This document shows, piece after piece, positions 46,092 to 53,663 of a DNA stretch of 64,000 nt (the first letter of the stretch is position 1; every line of letters begins with the position of its first letter). Source of the stretch: Rickettsiella endosymbiont of Dermanyssus gallinae (GTDB taxonomy: Bacteria; Pseudomonadota; Gammaproteobacteria; Diplorickettsiales; Diplorickettsiaceae); the NCBI RefSeq assembly GCF_019285595.1, contig NZ_CP079094.1, positions 62,001 to 126,000 of the forward strand, read 5' to 3'. The position numbers and the translations under genes are program-made. The notes under the pieces are model-generated. The model was not told where the DNA came from and did not search any database. It saw nothing but the letters and a program-made list of their open reading frames with translations.

Positions 46092-46155
46092 TAGCTCTTC
46101 TCCATATCATAGCTTCTACATAAAAATTATTATGTAGTGATGAAAAAACCATAAC

Positions 46156-46177
46156 TACCCGTGCTGGCACGGGGGTA
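46156..46177. promoter_or_regulatory. Palindrome, copy 1 (upstream of the short LuxR-type gene)
   Basis: The core CCCGTGCTGGCACGGG is a 7-2-7 inverted repeat, flanked by TA on both sides. It is nearly the same as the palindrome at 46295-46318. It lies 65 bases upstream of the start of the regulator gene at 45705-46091. Confidence 0.55.
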
Positions 46178-46294
46178 CTTTATGCTTTAATTATTAATCC
46201 AAACATTTAATAGCAACTAATTCTGCTTTATTTCTGCGTAATTCATTCTAAATCTAACATTACACCAATCGAATTGGTTATTTTTAAAGCTAAA

Positions 46295-46318
46295 TTACCC
46301 CGTGCTAGCACGGGGTAA
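46295..46318. promoter_or_regulatory. Perfect 24-bp palindrome, copy 2
   Basis: TTACCCCGTGCT followed by its exact reverse complement. It overlaps the last codons and stop of the LuxR-type gene at 46305-46706. The sister site 118 bases away shares the CCCGTGC..GCACGGG core. It could be an operator or a bidirectional terminator, but no T-run follows on the coding strand. Confidence 0.6.
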
Positions 46319-46706
46319 TTTTTACCTTAGTCATATAACTTAAATATTTAATACCGATTCCTACGGCTTGTTCCATTGTTTTTACACGGAGTTTTTTACG
46401 TAAATTTGACCTATGTCCTTCGACAGTTTTAGGGGCAATTTTTAAAATGCTTGCGGTTTCTTGTATGTTTTTGCCTTTATAAGAAAGATACAGACACTTA
46501 CTTTCTTGTTCTGTTAAACGTTGATCAAGGGTTATAATTTGTTTAACTTCAGTTTCATACAAAAGAGACTCCATTTCTTTAATACGCTTTTCTGTAGAAA
46601 GTGTGTCCAAATATTCAAGAAAAGTTTTTGCAAATCCTCTCCAAAATTTTTCTTCTTCAGATAATTTGTTTAAGATCGCAAAACGATCTATATTTGGCGT
46701 AGCCAT
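46305..46706 (-). CDS. LuxR-type HTH regulator
   Basis: 133 residues from the ATG at 46706, 8 bases after AGGAG. The C-terminal GerE domain is standard: LTEQESKCLYLSYKGKNIQETASILKIAPKTVEGHRSNLRKKLRV. The N-terminus is helical and short. A long structured leader lies upstream and palindromes flank its end. It is likely the transcriptional output or controller of the cassette. Confidence 0.8.
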   Translation of the reverse strand: MATPNIDRFAILNKLSEEEKFWRGFAKTFLEYLDTLSTEKRIKEMESLLYETEVKQIITLDQRLTEQESKCLYLSYKGKNIQETASILKIAPKTVEGHRSNLRKKLRVKTMEQAVGIGIKYLSYMTKVKITPC

Positions 46707-46746
46707 GATACTCACTCCTAACTTAGTCTTAGTTGTTGAGATAAGT

Positions 46747-46811
46747 GGTCAGACAGCGATAGGGTGTTGATAGCACCTGATTCGCTGTCCCCCTTAATTG
46801 GGGTTTGACCG
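46747..46811 (-). promoter_or_regulatory. Three-way-junction leader upstream of the LuxR-type gene
   Basis: An outer stem GGTCA/TGACC encloses two hairpins: CCCC/GGGG with an AATTAA loop, and GACAGCGA/TCGCTGTC which itself encloses GGTG/CACC. Together they form a compact branched fold of about 65 bases in the untranslated leader, 40 bases before the gene start. This could be an attenuator, a put-like antiterminator or a ligand-binding RNA. Confidence 0.55.
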
Positions 46812-46859
46812 GTTTAGTAATTAATGTTTATTAATTGATGTTATTTATTCTTTTCTCCT

Positions 46860-47039
46860 TTAAGAGTGAAATAATATGTAAACCACCAAGCCTTCCGAAA
46901 TGGCCAGGATAAAGGCTAGGCCAATACCCCATTTAAGAAGGGAATTCTTAATCTTATAAATTGTTGCTTCGAGGCGGTCTATTTTTTGGCTTAAGTAATA
47001 TTCGCTGCTTGGGTTTAATGTATTGGTGTAGATTTTCAT
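46860..47039 (-). CDS. Small membrane protein
   Basis: 59 residues from ATG 47039 with a GGAG ribosome binding site. A hydrophilic N-terminus with a short coiled coil (YYLSQKIDRLEATIYKIKNSL) is followed by one transmembrane segment (WGIGLAFILAISEGLVVYIL). It is the last gene of the RecE/RecT-like operon. Small proteins of this form in phages are often superinfection, holin-like or hemolysin-XhlA-like; none can be proved. Confidence 0.6.
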   Translation of the reverse strand: MKIYTNTLNPSSEYYLSQKIDRLEATIYKIKNSLLKWGIGLAFILAISEGLVVYILFHS

Positions 47040-47068
47040 ATTTTAGTCTCCTAATAAGTTAGTTGTGA

Positions 47069-47947
47069 TTAGTGTGTCTTTCTTCTAGCAAGTTCTTGTT
47101 CAGCTAATGGTTTGTATTCTTGACTGTTGGCCGCTAACCATTTCAAATAATTTTCAGGTATTTCATCCAGGCGGTTACCCTTATATTTGCCTATTGGCAT
47201 AACTGGTAATTCCTCTTTTATTTTTTCTTGTTCTGAATCATCTATGGGTGGGCTTTCATTCGGCCATTCAGATTGATTGATTGCCTCGATAACAGCTTCT
47301 TGCTCAATGGTGCTATTCTCTAAAATAGTTGGTTGAACTTCCTTATTTAATTGCTGCTGCAATTTTTCCACTAGAATTTGGCTTTTATTGATAGGGGTAA
47401 TATCTTTCTCTACTGGATAATCTTCGACTTCTTCGCGGATGTATAATCCACGCAGTATGTCAGCAAAAGTATCTCGTAGCCCCCAACTTCTCGGACGAAC
47501 TTGTAACATACGTTGAGGGTATAGTTGCCATGTACCAGATTTTTTTAATAACCCAGCACGTTCCGCATCTTGTACGCTAAAAGTTCTTATTATTTCATTA
47601 GGCATACCCTTGCGCTTTATAATGCAAGTAGCTATTGCATTGGTCTTGATATCGCCTTCTATTGTTTCTTTGATATATTCTAATTGGCCGGAGGCTTGCA
47701 CTAAACCTATCAATGTATCGCCCCAAATACAGGGGCGACCATTAATTACAGCAATGCCTTGCACTGCTTGTGCTGGTTTTAAACCTACCTCTAATCCCAT
47801 TAAAATAGCTATAAATGTATTTGCAGGGTTATTTTGATATTCTTTAGGAACACAATTACTTTTAGAAAATCTATCGGCCAATTTCATTACCTGATCCATT
47901 TCGGCAACGCTGAGTAATAAATTATTGGTTTGTATAGTGGGTAACAT
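47069..47947 (-). CDS. RecT-like ssDNA annealing protein with DUF3820-like tail
   Basis: 292 residues. Residues ~10-170 match phage RecT-type recombinases (FIAILMGLEVGLKPAQAVQGIAVINGRPCIWGDTLIGLV). The C-terminal 40 residues (MPIGKYKGNRLDEIPENYLKWLA) match the small DUF3820 module. It anneals complementary ssDNA with the exonuclease encoded just upstream (9-base gap). Confidence 0.78.
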   Translation of the reverse strand: MLPTIQTNNLLLSVAEMDQVMKLADRFSKSNCVPKEYQNNPANTFIAILMGLEVGLKPAQAVQGIAVINGRPCIWGDTLIGLVQASGQLEYIKETIEGDIKTNAIATCIIKRKGMPNEIIRTFSVQDAERAGLLKKSGTWQLYPQRMLQVRPRSWGLRDTFADILRGLYIREEVEDYPVEKDITPINKSQILVEKLQQQLNKEVQPTILENSTIEQEAVIEAINQSEWPNESPPIDDSEQEKIKEELPVMPIGKYKGNRLDEIPENYLKWLAANSQEYKPLAEQELARRKTH

Positions 47948-47956
47948 ATTATTCTC

Positions 47957-48844
47957 CTAATTAAATGCGTATTTGGGTAGGGATATTTCTTGCGTTTCAT
48001 AAGCAGGCCAATCATTGGCAGCTAAACAATGCTTATAACGAGCAATCAGGTATTTAAATTCCTCGTAGCCTTTTTTTAAGGAGATTTCATCTAATTTATA
48101 GGTGGAAACCACATAAGGGGGTGATTTTTCTATTACAATAAACCAGAAGGATGTGACGTCTATTTGTTTAATTTGTCTTAATGCTTCTCGAATCATGGCA
48201 GCTTGAATATGATAACCATAATCGTAAATAGCTTTAGAAAAAGAAAAAGCTGAGCCATCTTGCGTGGTCTTTAAATCAGCCACCAAGGATGACCGCAAAA
48301 TATCAGGTCTGCATTTACATAAAGTATCGGTACTAGGATCAGTCCAATAAAGAGACTGTTCTATTTGTGCATTTTCAATCAGTTGACAAGCAATTTTATT
48401 CTTTTTAAAACTGTCTGCCATTGCTTGCAATTCTTGATATTGCAATTCACTAAGTACAACTTTATTACCTAAATCTTTTTGGATGTGTTGCCAACGTTCT
48501 GCGCCAGCCTTAGTTCTTTTGTCAAATTTCGGTAAGATAAAAAATTGTTTTTCAAATTTTTTAGGCTCTAAAATAAAAGTATGTAACGCATTACCAAGTA
48601 GTTGTGCCGGTGTAGCAGGTTCTGCTACATACTCAGAATTCAGGTACTTATACCAATAGTGATAGGGAGAATGCTTTTTAATTTCCATCAAACCACTGCG
48701 GCTAATACCAGAGCCTCGGTGGTAAGCTTCGTTAGAAATATCGTAAATTCCAGGTTCCATGTGATTCTTACTAGGAGTTAATGCACTAGCATGGAACCTA
48801 ATACTAGAATTGTTAAGTGCCATATTGGGTATGACATTATCCAT
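47957..48844 (-). CDS. RecE-like PD-(D/E)XK exonuclease
   Basis: 295 residues. GIYDISNEAYHRGSGISRSGLMEIKKHSPYHYWYKYL is the typical start of the RecE C-terminal/DUF3799 nuclease. Catalytic positions: CRPDILRSSLVADLKTTQD with the D...K pair, and YHIQAAMIREAL. It would degrade one strand of dsDNA ends to feed the RecT-like protein. It overlaps the preceding gene by 8 bases. Confidence 0.8.
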   Translation of the reverse strand: MDNVIPNMALNNSSIRFHASALTPSKNHMEPGIYDISNEAYHRGSGISRSGLMEIKKHSPYHYWYKYLNSEYVAEPATPAQLLGNALHTFILEPKKFEKQFFILPKFDKRTKAGAERWQHIQKDLGNKVVLSELQYQELQAMADSFKKNKIACQLIENAQIEQSLYWTDPSTDTLCKCRPDILRSSLVADLKTTQDGSAFSFSKAIYDYGYHIQAAMIREALRQIKQIDVTSFWFIVIEKSPPYVVSTYKLDEISLKKGYEEFKYLIARYKHCLAANDWPAYETQEISLPKYAFN

Positions 48845-49271
48845 GATTTACCTCCTTTTCTTGCTTCAAGCAATGTCCTTGCTTAAGACAATCTCTTAGC
48901 CATTGGTTCAAATAGGAGTTAAATTCTTTTTTGCGCTTCGGATAAACGCGATTACCAACATAAACCCTTTGATAAGTCCACCTATCTTGATACGCTAATA
49001 CTTCGGCCATATGCTTTTTAAGCAAAATACAAATTTGCATATCAATACAGGCTGCAAAATCTCCCCATTCGGTTTTGTAATAGTGCGCTAAAGAAATTAT
49101 TATTTTTTCTTCGTTTCTTTTTAGTACATCTAAATGTAAATCCATCGACATAGGCTTGATAGAACAGCTTATTAAGCCATCTCCTAATTCTAATTCCTCA
49201 ATATCTGGGATTAGTTTGATTAAATTTTTGTAGATGCGAGAGTAAATATCATTTGCTGTAGAGTTAGCCAT
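48837..49271 (-). CDS. Unknown protein of the phage recombination operon
   Basis: 144 residues from ATG 49271, preceded by GGAGG. Acidic N-terminal half (LIPDIEELELGDGLISCSIKPMSMDLHLDVL) with a DUF1249/DUF6908-like alternation of strands; basic, Cys-containing C-terminus. It overlaps the neighbours on both sides by 8 bases. Function unknown. Confidence 0.6.
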   Translation of the reverse strand: MANSTANDIYSRIYKNLIKLIPDIEELELGDGLISCSIKPMSMDLHLDVLKRNEEKIIISLAHYYKTEWGDFAACIDMQICILLKKHMAEVLAYQDRWTYQRVYVGNRVYPKRKKEFNSYLNQWLRDCLKQGHCLKQEKEVNHG

Positions 49272-49608
49272 TAGCCACCTCCGATTTAACTTGATGAACG
49301 GTGGCTTGATAATTCTGTACAGTTTTTTCAAATAATCGGGTTTCAAAGAAAAGCCGTAAAAGCTTTCTATTAAGTTGTGACAGGGATTGTTCAATAATTT
49401 GACAAAACTTTTCCCTATCATAAAGAGGGCTAAACTTCCGGGCGTATTTTTTCTCTTTTTCTAATTGATGTGCTAATTGGGTAAGCTGAGGCAAAATAAG
49501 CGTGTCCAATGAATGGACTTGCTTCCCAAGCTCTTTTGTTCGATGGATAAGCTCAGCTAAATGTTGCTGAATTTGGACGGATCGATCTAAACTGACTTCT
49601 GCGGTCAT
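49264..49608 (-). CDS. Coiled-coil phage protein
   Basis: 114 residues, helical throughout (IQQHLAELIHRTKELGKQVHSLDTLILPQLTQLAHQLEKEKKYARKF). First gene of the leftward recombination operon. Perhaps a Gam- or structural-maintenance-like helper; this is only a guess from position. Confidence 0.6.
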   Translation of the reverse strand: MTAEVSLDRSVQIQQHLAELIHRTKELGKQVHSLDTLILPQLTQLAHQLEKEKKYARKFSPLYDREKFCQIIEQSLSQLNRKLLRLFFETRLFEKTVQNYQATVHQVKSEVANG

Positions 49609-49637
49609 GACTAACTCCTAACAGTTGGTTGTGCTAG

Positions 49638-49662
49638 CCCCAAGGTGTATCAGACCTTGGGG
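49638..49662 (-). promoter_or_regulatory. Strong leader hairpin of the recombination operon
   Basis: A perfect 9-bp stem (CCCCAAGGT/ACCTTGGGG) with a 7-base loop in the untranslated leader of the leftward operon, 30 bases before its first ATG. No poly-T follows on that strand. It may act as an attenuator or stabiliser. Confidence 0.5.
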
Positions 49663-49815
49663 GCCGCTTTTATTTATGAACCCCTTTAATGTTAGCACAT
49701 TTGCACAAAAATGCAAATATGTTTTTATGTGATCGACGATCTTAATTTATTTGATTTTTTATGCAATAATGCTATATCTCTTAAGGTATGAGTGTTTTGG
49801 AAAAGGCTTAACTGT

Positions 49816-49986
49816 ATGAAAGATTCTGGTAACAAAGCTAAATTAAATAGTGATGATCCTATTATTAGAATGAACGTTGGGTTATCTAAAAGTCTTCATA
49901 AAGCGCTAAAACGACGTGCTTTAGATGAAGACATATCTGTAAATGCTCTAGCAGTAAAAGCCCTTAAAAAATATATTGAAAAATAA
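49816..49986 (+). CDS. Arc-type ribbon-helix-helix protein
   Basis: 56 residues from ATG 49816. The body DDPIIRMNVGLSKSLHKALKRRALDEDISVNALAVKALKKYIEK is a standard ribbon-helix-helix (Arc/HicB-like) DNA-binding fold. Divergent from the recombination operon, so it may repress that promoter region (49680-49790). Confidence 0.72.
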   Translation: MKDSGNKAKLNSDDPIIRMNVGLSKSLHKALKRRALDEDISVNALAVKALKKYIEK

Positions 49987-50072
49987 TTTATTGTCTAATA
50001 TTTAGGTTAAAAATTATCCTTTAGATAATATTTGGTAAAATTTTTTCTACCAATAAAAATAAGGAATAAAAA

Positions 50073-51008
50073 ATGTCTAAAAAAATAAGATCAGAACAGG
50101 ACAGTGCTTGGAAAGACGTTTTAGATGCTTACTTTCAAGAGTTTACAGAGTTTTTCTATCCTGATATTGCTAAAAAAATAGACTGGTCTCATGGCTACAC
50201 AGCCCTCGATAAAGAACTCCAATCCATCACTACAGATGCTGAAGATGGCAAACGTTTTGTAGATAAACTATTCAAAGTAAAATCACTTAATGGATTTGAG
50301 CAAACTGTATTAGCACACGTCGAAATTCAAGGCAAAAAAGAGGATAAGTTCCCTATACGCTTATTTCAATATTATTACCGTTTATTCGAGCTTCGTAAAA
50401 AACCCATTATAACGCTAGCTATTCTAACGGATGATAACAAATCTTGGCATCCTAAGAATTACTATACTGAAGTTTTGGATTTCCCTGTATTGACCTTTAA
50501 CTTTCAGACCCATAAGCTATTAGATTATCAAAATAAAAAGCAAGACTTAGATAAGTCTACCAACCCCTTTGCTATCGTTGTATTGGCTCATCTTGCCTTT
50601 ATAGACACAAAAAATGACCCAGAAGCTCGATTTCAAATGAAATTCAGGCTAACCAGACGATTATATGAAAAAGGCTATAATAGGGGTTATGTAATAAACC
50701 TCTTTAAAGTGATAGACTGGATTTTAGTAATACCAAGAGAACTAGCATTAGAATTTAGAGCCAAAATACACGAATTAGAGGGGGCTAAAAAAGTGAGTTA
50801 TATTACTAGCATTGAACAATTAGGACGCGAAGATGGGTTAAAACAAGGCATACAGCAAGGTGTTGAAAAAGGCGAGCACCGCCGAGCTATTGCTATTGCT
50901 CAAAAAATGCTAGCTGATGAGATGCCACCTAAAGCCATCCAAAGACTTACTGGCTTATCGGAAGATGCGGTGATGGGTTTGATTGAAAAGTATTATACAG
51001 AGAATTAA
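50073..51008 (+). CDS. Rpn-type recombination-promoting nuclease
   Basis: 311 residues. The Rpn/transposase_31 nuclease core (PD-(D/E)XK) is visible: DKLFKVKSLNG...VLAHVEIQGKKEDKFPIRLFQYYYRLFE (catalytic E-x-Q). A repeat-rich helical linker (GREDGLKQGIQQGVEKGEHR) and a short helical tail (PKAIQRLTGLSEDAVMGLI) follow. Rpn proteins are DNA nucleases spread by mobile elements and sometimes act in defence. Confidence 0.78.
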   Translation: MSKKIRSEQDSAWKDVLDAYFQEFTEFFYPDIAKKIDWSHGYTALDKELQSITTDAEDGKRFVDKLFKVKSLNGFEQTVLAHVEIQGKKEDKFPIRLFQYYYRLFELRKKPIITLAILTDDNKSWHPKNYYTEVLDFPVLTFNFQTHKLLDYQNKKQDLDKSTNPFAIVVLAHLAFIDTKNDPEARFQMKFRLTRRLYEKGYNRGYVINLFKVIDWILVIPRELALEFRAKIHELEGAKKVSYITSIEQLGREDGLKQGIQQGVEKGEHRRAIAIAQKMLADEMPPKAIQRLTGLSEDAVMGLIEKYYTEN

Positions 51009-51030
51009 TATCCATTAAAAAAGAAAATTT

Positions 51031-51267
51031 ATGGATACTCTTAGTCCTGAGTTGGCTGATATTATCAGTAAAATTGGAGCTAACTCTGAAATATCCGAAA
51101 AGGTTCAACAAGCGCTATTAGCAATAATTGATTGGGCTTGTGACGAGGCTTTAAAAAAAGAAAATTGGCGTATAGCTCGATGTCTACTAGAAGAAGGGTT
51201 GTCTTCTGAGCAAATCCAACACATTACAGGCTATTGTATAGAAGAGTTTAGCCCGACTATACATTAG
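51031..51267 (+). CDS. Small protein sharing the Rpn tail motif
   Basis: 78 residues, 22 bases after the Rpn gene. The end (ARCLLEEGLSSEQIQHITGY) resembles the Rpn C-terminal tail (AQKMLADEMPPKAIQRLTGL), so it may bind or regulate the nuclease, or be a leftover tail of a second copy. Otherwise not recognised. Confidence 0.5.
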   Translation: MDTLSPELADIISKIGANSEISEKVQQALLAIIDWACDEALKKENWRIARCLLEEGLSSEQIQHITGYCIEEFSPTIH

Positions 51268-51348
51268 TTCCAGTTTCCTTCTAATTTACCTCTAAAATTT
51301 ATGCGCGACTTTTTCTGGCTTTTCTATGCATTGCTCTAAAAAAGTTGA

Positions 51349-51386
51349 TGTACCAGAATTGTACCACGCTGAAATAGAATGTACCA
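51349..51386. promoter_or_regulatory. Candidate integrase arm sites, right
   Basis: Three TGTACCA heptamers (51349-51355, 51360-51366, 51380-51386). The first two have the same 11-base period as the pair at the left prophage end. They lie 85-120 bases from the right attachment repeat. Confidence 0.55.
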
Positions 51387-51469
51387 AAATTGACGTGGTT
51401 TTTAATGGGTTATTAAGTTTGCAAAGTACCGCAAGTGTCTGATTATTAATGATTTTTTAATTTAAATAG

Positions 51470-51564
51470 CTGATTACAAATCAGTTGCTCTACCAGCTGA
51501 GCTATTTCGGCATGAACCTGAAAGGACCCCGAATTGTAGTCAATTTGAGCGTAATTAGCAATTT
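51470..51564. repeat. Prophage attachment repeat, right copy, with a tRNA-Thr 5' fragment
   Basis: 95 bases matching 17972-18065. On the minus strand it holds the same TTGCTA/TACAAT promoter (-35 at 51561-51556, -10 at 51538-51533) and the tRNA-Thr 5' half through the anticodon stem, then prophage DNA. The birA stop codon lies inside the -35 hexamer. The D stem here is fully paired (GCTC/GAGC), so this is probably the original chromosomal half. Confidence 0.9.
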
Positions 51565-52544
51565 TCAGGGCAAGAATTATGTAGTATACGAACTTCGCCA
51601 CTGTTAAAACAACGTTGTTCTCCATCAATCTCAATGCAAAGCTGACCCAGAGAATTAACGCCACGAGCAATCCCTTCTTGTAACTCTTTGGGGGTTTCTA
51701 TTCGAATGAACTTATCTTTTAAGTTATCCAGCTGATCCCACGATTCTATGAAAGCTGAGAAGCCTTTGCTTTGAAATTCAGAAAGTGCAACTAAACAATT
51801 TTTTAATAGCAAACCGGCAAGTCGATTGCGCTGAGGGGGTAGTTTTTGGATGGAATGAATATCCGTAACCGCTTGGTTAATGGCGTGGGGGTTCGTAGTG
51901 GGGTTATAAAGATTGAGCCCAATACCAATGACAATAGAAGAAAACCCAGGTTTAGCCGAACTTTTTATTTCAATTAAAACCCCGGCTAATTTTTTAGCAT
52001 GGTGGAGAATATCATTTGGCCATTTAAGTTTAATTTCTTTTAAGCCATATTCTTGCAAAGCTTGGACAACGGCAATACCCATGACTAAGCTTAAGCCGTT
52101 TAATTGATTTGGCTTGTCGGGTAAGTGATATAAGATAGATAAAGCGATATTTTTTCCAAAACCGGGTGATGACCAGGGGCGATTAAATTGACCTCGTCCC
52201 GCCGTTTGCTGTTCCGCAAAAACAGCTATTGTTTTTGAAGTCGCTTTTTTTTCTAGGAGATAGGTACTCGTAGAATTGACCTCGCTTAAAATTTCTAACT
52301 GTTTAAGTAAGGAATTAGCATGGCCAAGTTCATTGAAAATTAATTTTTCATGGAGTAATTCTAATCCTCCAGGGATACGATAGCCTTTATCTTCAAGTTT
52401 TTCTAAAGGAATACTAGGGTCTAACAGCTGCTGTAAGGTATCAGGAATAATACAACCAGGTAGACCTAAAAAATGGCTAATTTCTTTTTCTGAATGGAAT
52501 TTACCGTCTGAAAGTAAATTTAATGTAGATTTAAGCAACGACAT
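51555..52544 (-). CDS. birA: Biotin-protein ligase / biotin operon repressor
   Basis: 329 residues. An N-terminal winged helix (residues 1-60, STLNLLSDGKFHSEKEISHFLGLP) is followed by the ligase domain with the biotinyl-AMP loop GRGQFNRPW (116-124) and KWPNDI. It attaches biotin to acetyl-CoA carboxylase carrier protein and can repress biotin genes. In gammaproteobacteria birA commonly sits near tRNA-Thr and tuf, consistent with this being the original chromosomal flank of the prophage. Confidence 0.93.
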   Translation of the reverse strand: MSLLKSTLNLLSDGKFHSEKEISHFLGLPGCIIPDTLQQLLDPSIPLEKLEDKGYRIPGGLELLHEKLIFNELGHANSLLKQLEILSEVNSTSTYLLEKKATSKTIAVFAEQQTAGRGQFNRPWSSPGFGKNIALSILYHLPDKPNQLNGLSLVMGIAVVQALQEYGLKEIKLKWPNDILHHAKKLAGVLIEIKSSAKPGFSSIVIGIGLNLYNPTTNPHAINQAVTDIHSIQKLPPQRNRLAGLLLKNCLVALSEFQSKGFSAFIESWDQLDNLKDKFIRIETPKELQEGIARGVNSLGQLCIEIDGEQRCFNSGEVRILHNSCPENC

Positions 52545-52563
52545 ATTTTGGGAAGTAAATACG

Positions 52564-53457
52564 TTAAATTAGACGATGACCTATTAGGTTTTCGAGAATA
52601 TGCAGCGGTGCTGTTTCAGGGTTTTTCATCGCAGTAACCGGTAAATAAAAGGTTTGTTCAAGTATATATTGACCTGAGATGGCAGCGTGTGAAACTTGGT
52701 CGGTGGAAACAATCCAGCTGCTACCAGGCGGAAAACGCAATTCTGTGTACTCTACCCGCTTTTGGTAGTTGGTGTCGAGCTTCATACGGTCATGGATTTG
52801 CAGCATGATATGATCGTAATGGCTACGAATGCTTTTAGTGATACCTACCCAATGTAAAAATTTAGCGCTGCCAGGTATGGGTTTTGAAACTTTTGGTAGG
52901 AATTGTTTTGCAACAGAAGGGAAAGGTTCACCAACCCGCCAGACACGGTGCTCTCCATAAGGGTTGATATTACAGAAGAGCCTTAAGATACGTTTCCCTT
53001 GATTGGGACTAGCTGGAAAAGCATCAACATGTAGACGGCTATCATCTTTACGTGGGGAGGTTTTCCGGTTTTTTATTTGCACGGGGCGATAGCTGGGACG
53101 GCCTATATTTAACGTGCTGGCATAATGAGGAAAGAGTGTTTTAATGAAGTGGGTTGCGTGGCGTGAAAAACGCGCTAGCATAATTTTTAATTGTAATTGG
53201 TGTTTTTGAGTGGTTTGTATGCCGCGTAATGTGTCTGTATTTGGGTTGAAGCTAATATTTTTAGTTTTTTTCCCCGCGCAGTAAGGAATAAATAAGGGTT
53301 GTTCTTCCGGATTTAATTTAAAGCTGAGTTGTGGGCAATAAAGAATTTTTCCAGACTCTAAATCAGTTAAGGCTGTTTTTTGTTCATGTTCTTGAAATTG
53401 GTTATTCCAGCCATCCGCTGTATAGGTAGCACAATGATCCATATTAAATAATTCCAT
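52564..53457 (-). CDS. kdoO: Kdo hydroxylase, Fe(II)/2-oxoglutarate type
   Basis: 297 residues. DDSRLHVDAFPASPNQGKRILRLFCNINPYGEHRVWRVGEPF is the signature of Kdo 3-hydroxylases, with the metal-binding H143-x-D145; a later His in TDQVSHAAISGQYILEQTF completes the facial triad. It hydroxylates Kdo sugars in the LPS core. It lies 19 bases upstream of birA. The start is taken at the only long open ATG. Confidence 0.85.
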   Translation of the reverse strand: MELFNMDHCATYTADGWNNQFQEHEQKTALTDLESGKILYCPQLSFKLNPEEQPLFIPYCAGKKTKNISFNPNTDTLRGIQTTQKHQLQLKIMLARFSRHATHFIKTLFPHYASTLNIGRPSYRPVQIKNRKTSPRKDDSRLHVDAFPASPNQGKRILRLFCNINPYGEHRVWRVGEPFPSVAKQFLPKVSKPIPGSAKFLHWVGITKSIRSHYDHIMLQIHDRMKLDTNYQKRVEYTELRFPPGSSWIVSTDQVSHAAISGQYILEQTFYLPVTAMKNPETAPLHILENLIGHRLI

Positions 53458-53663
53458 AGATAAACGACCTTATTATATAGTTTTTATTATTATTATCTAG
53501 GCTCGGATTTGCCCTTTCCTTCTATAGCTTAAATTTAAAAAATACTAATTTACGCTATAAATTATCCAAAAAATCATTTGGTGAAAATAGTGTTTTTTTA
53601 TTTAAAAAAGAAACAGAGCGTTTCTTAGCAAGATATCTTTAGGAAAGGTTAACTATTTTTTTG

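Larger units (their letters stand above)
17972..51564. mobile_element. T7-type (podovirus) prophage in tRNA-Thr
   Basis: Bounded by a 94/95-bp direct repeat (17972-18065 and 51470-51564). It carries integrase, regulators, replication genes, SSB, a small terminase, a rightward virion module (portal to large terminase), a leftward CDPS signalling cassette, leftward RecE/RecT-like genes and an Rpn-type nuclease. No phage RNA polymerase and no obvious endolysin were found. Structural frames are open and full length, so the prophage looks largely intact. Confidence 0.88.
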
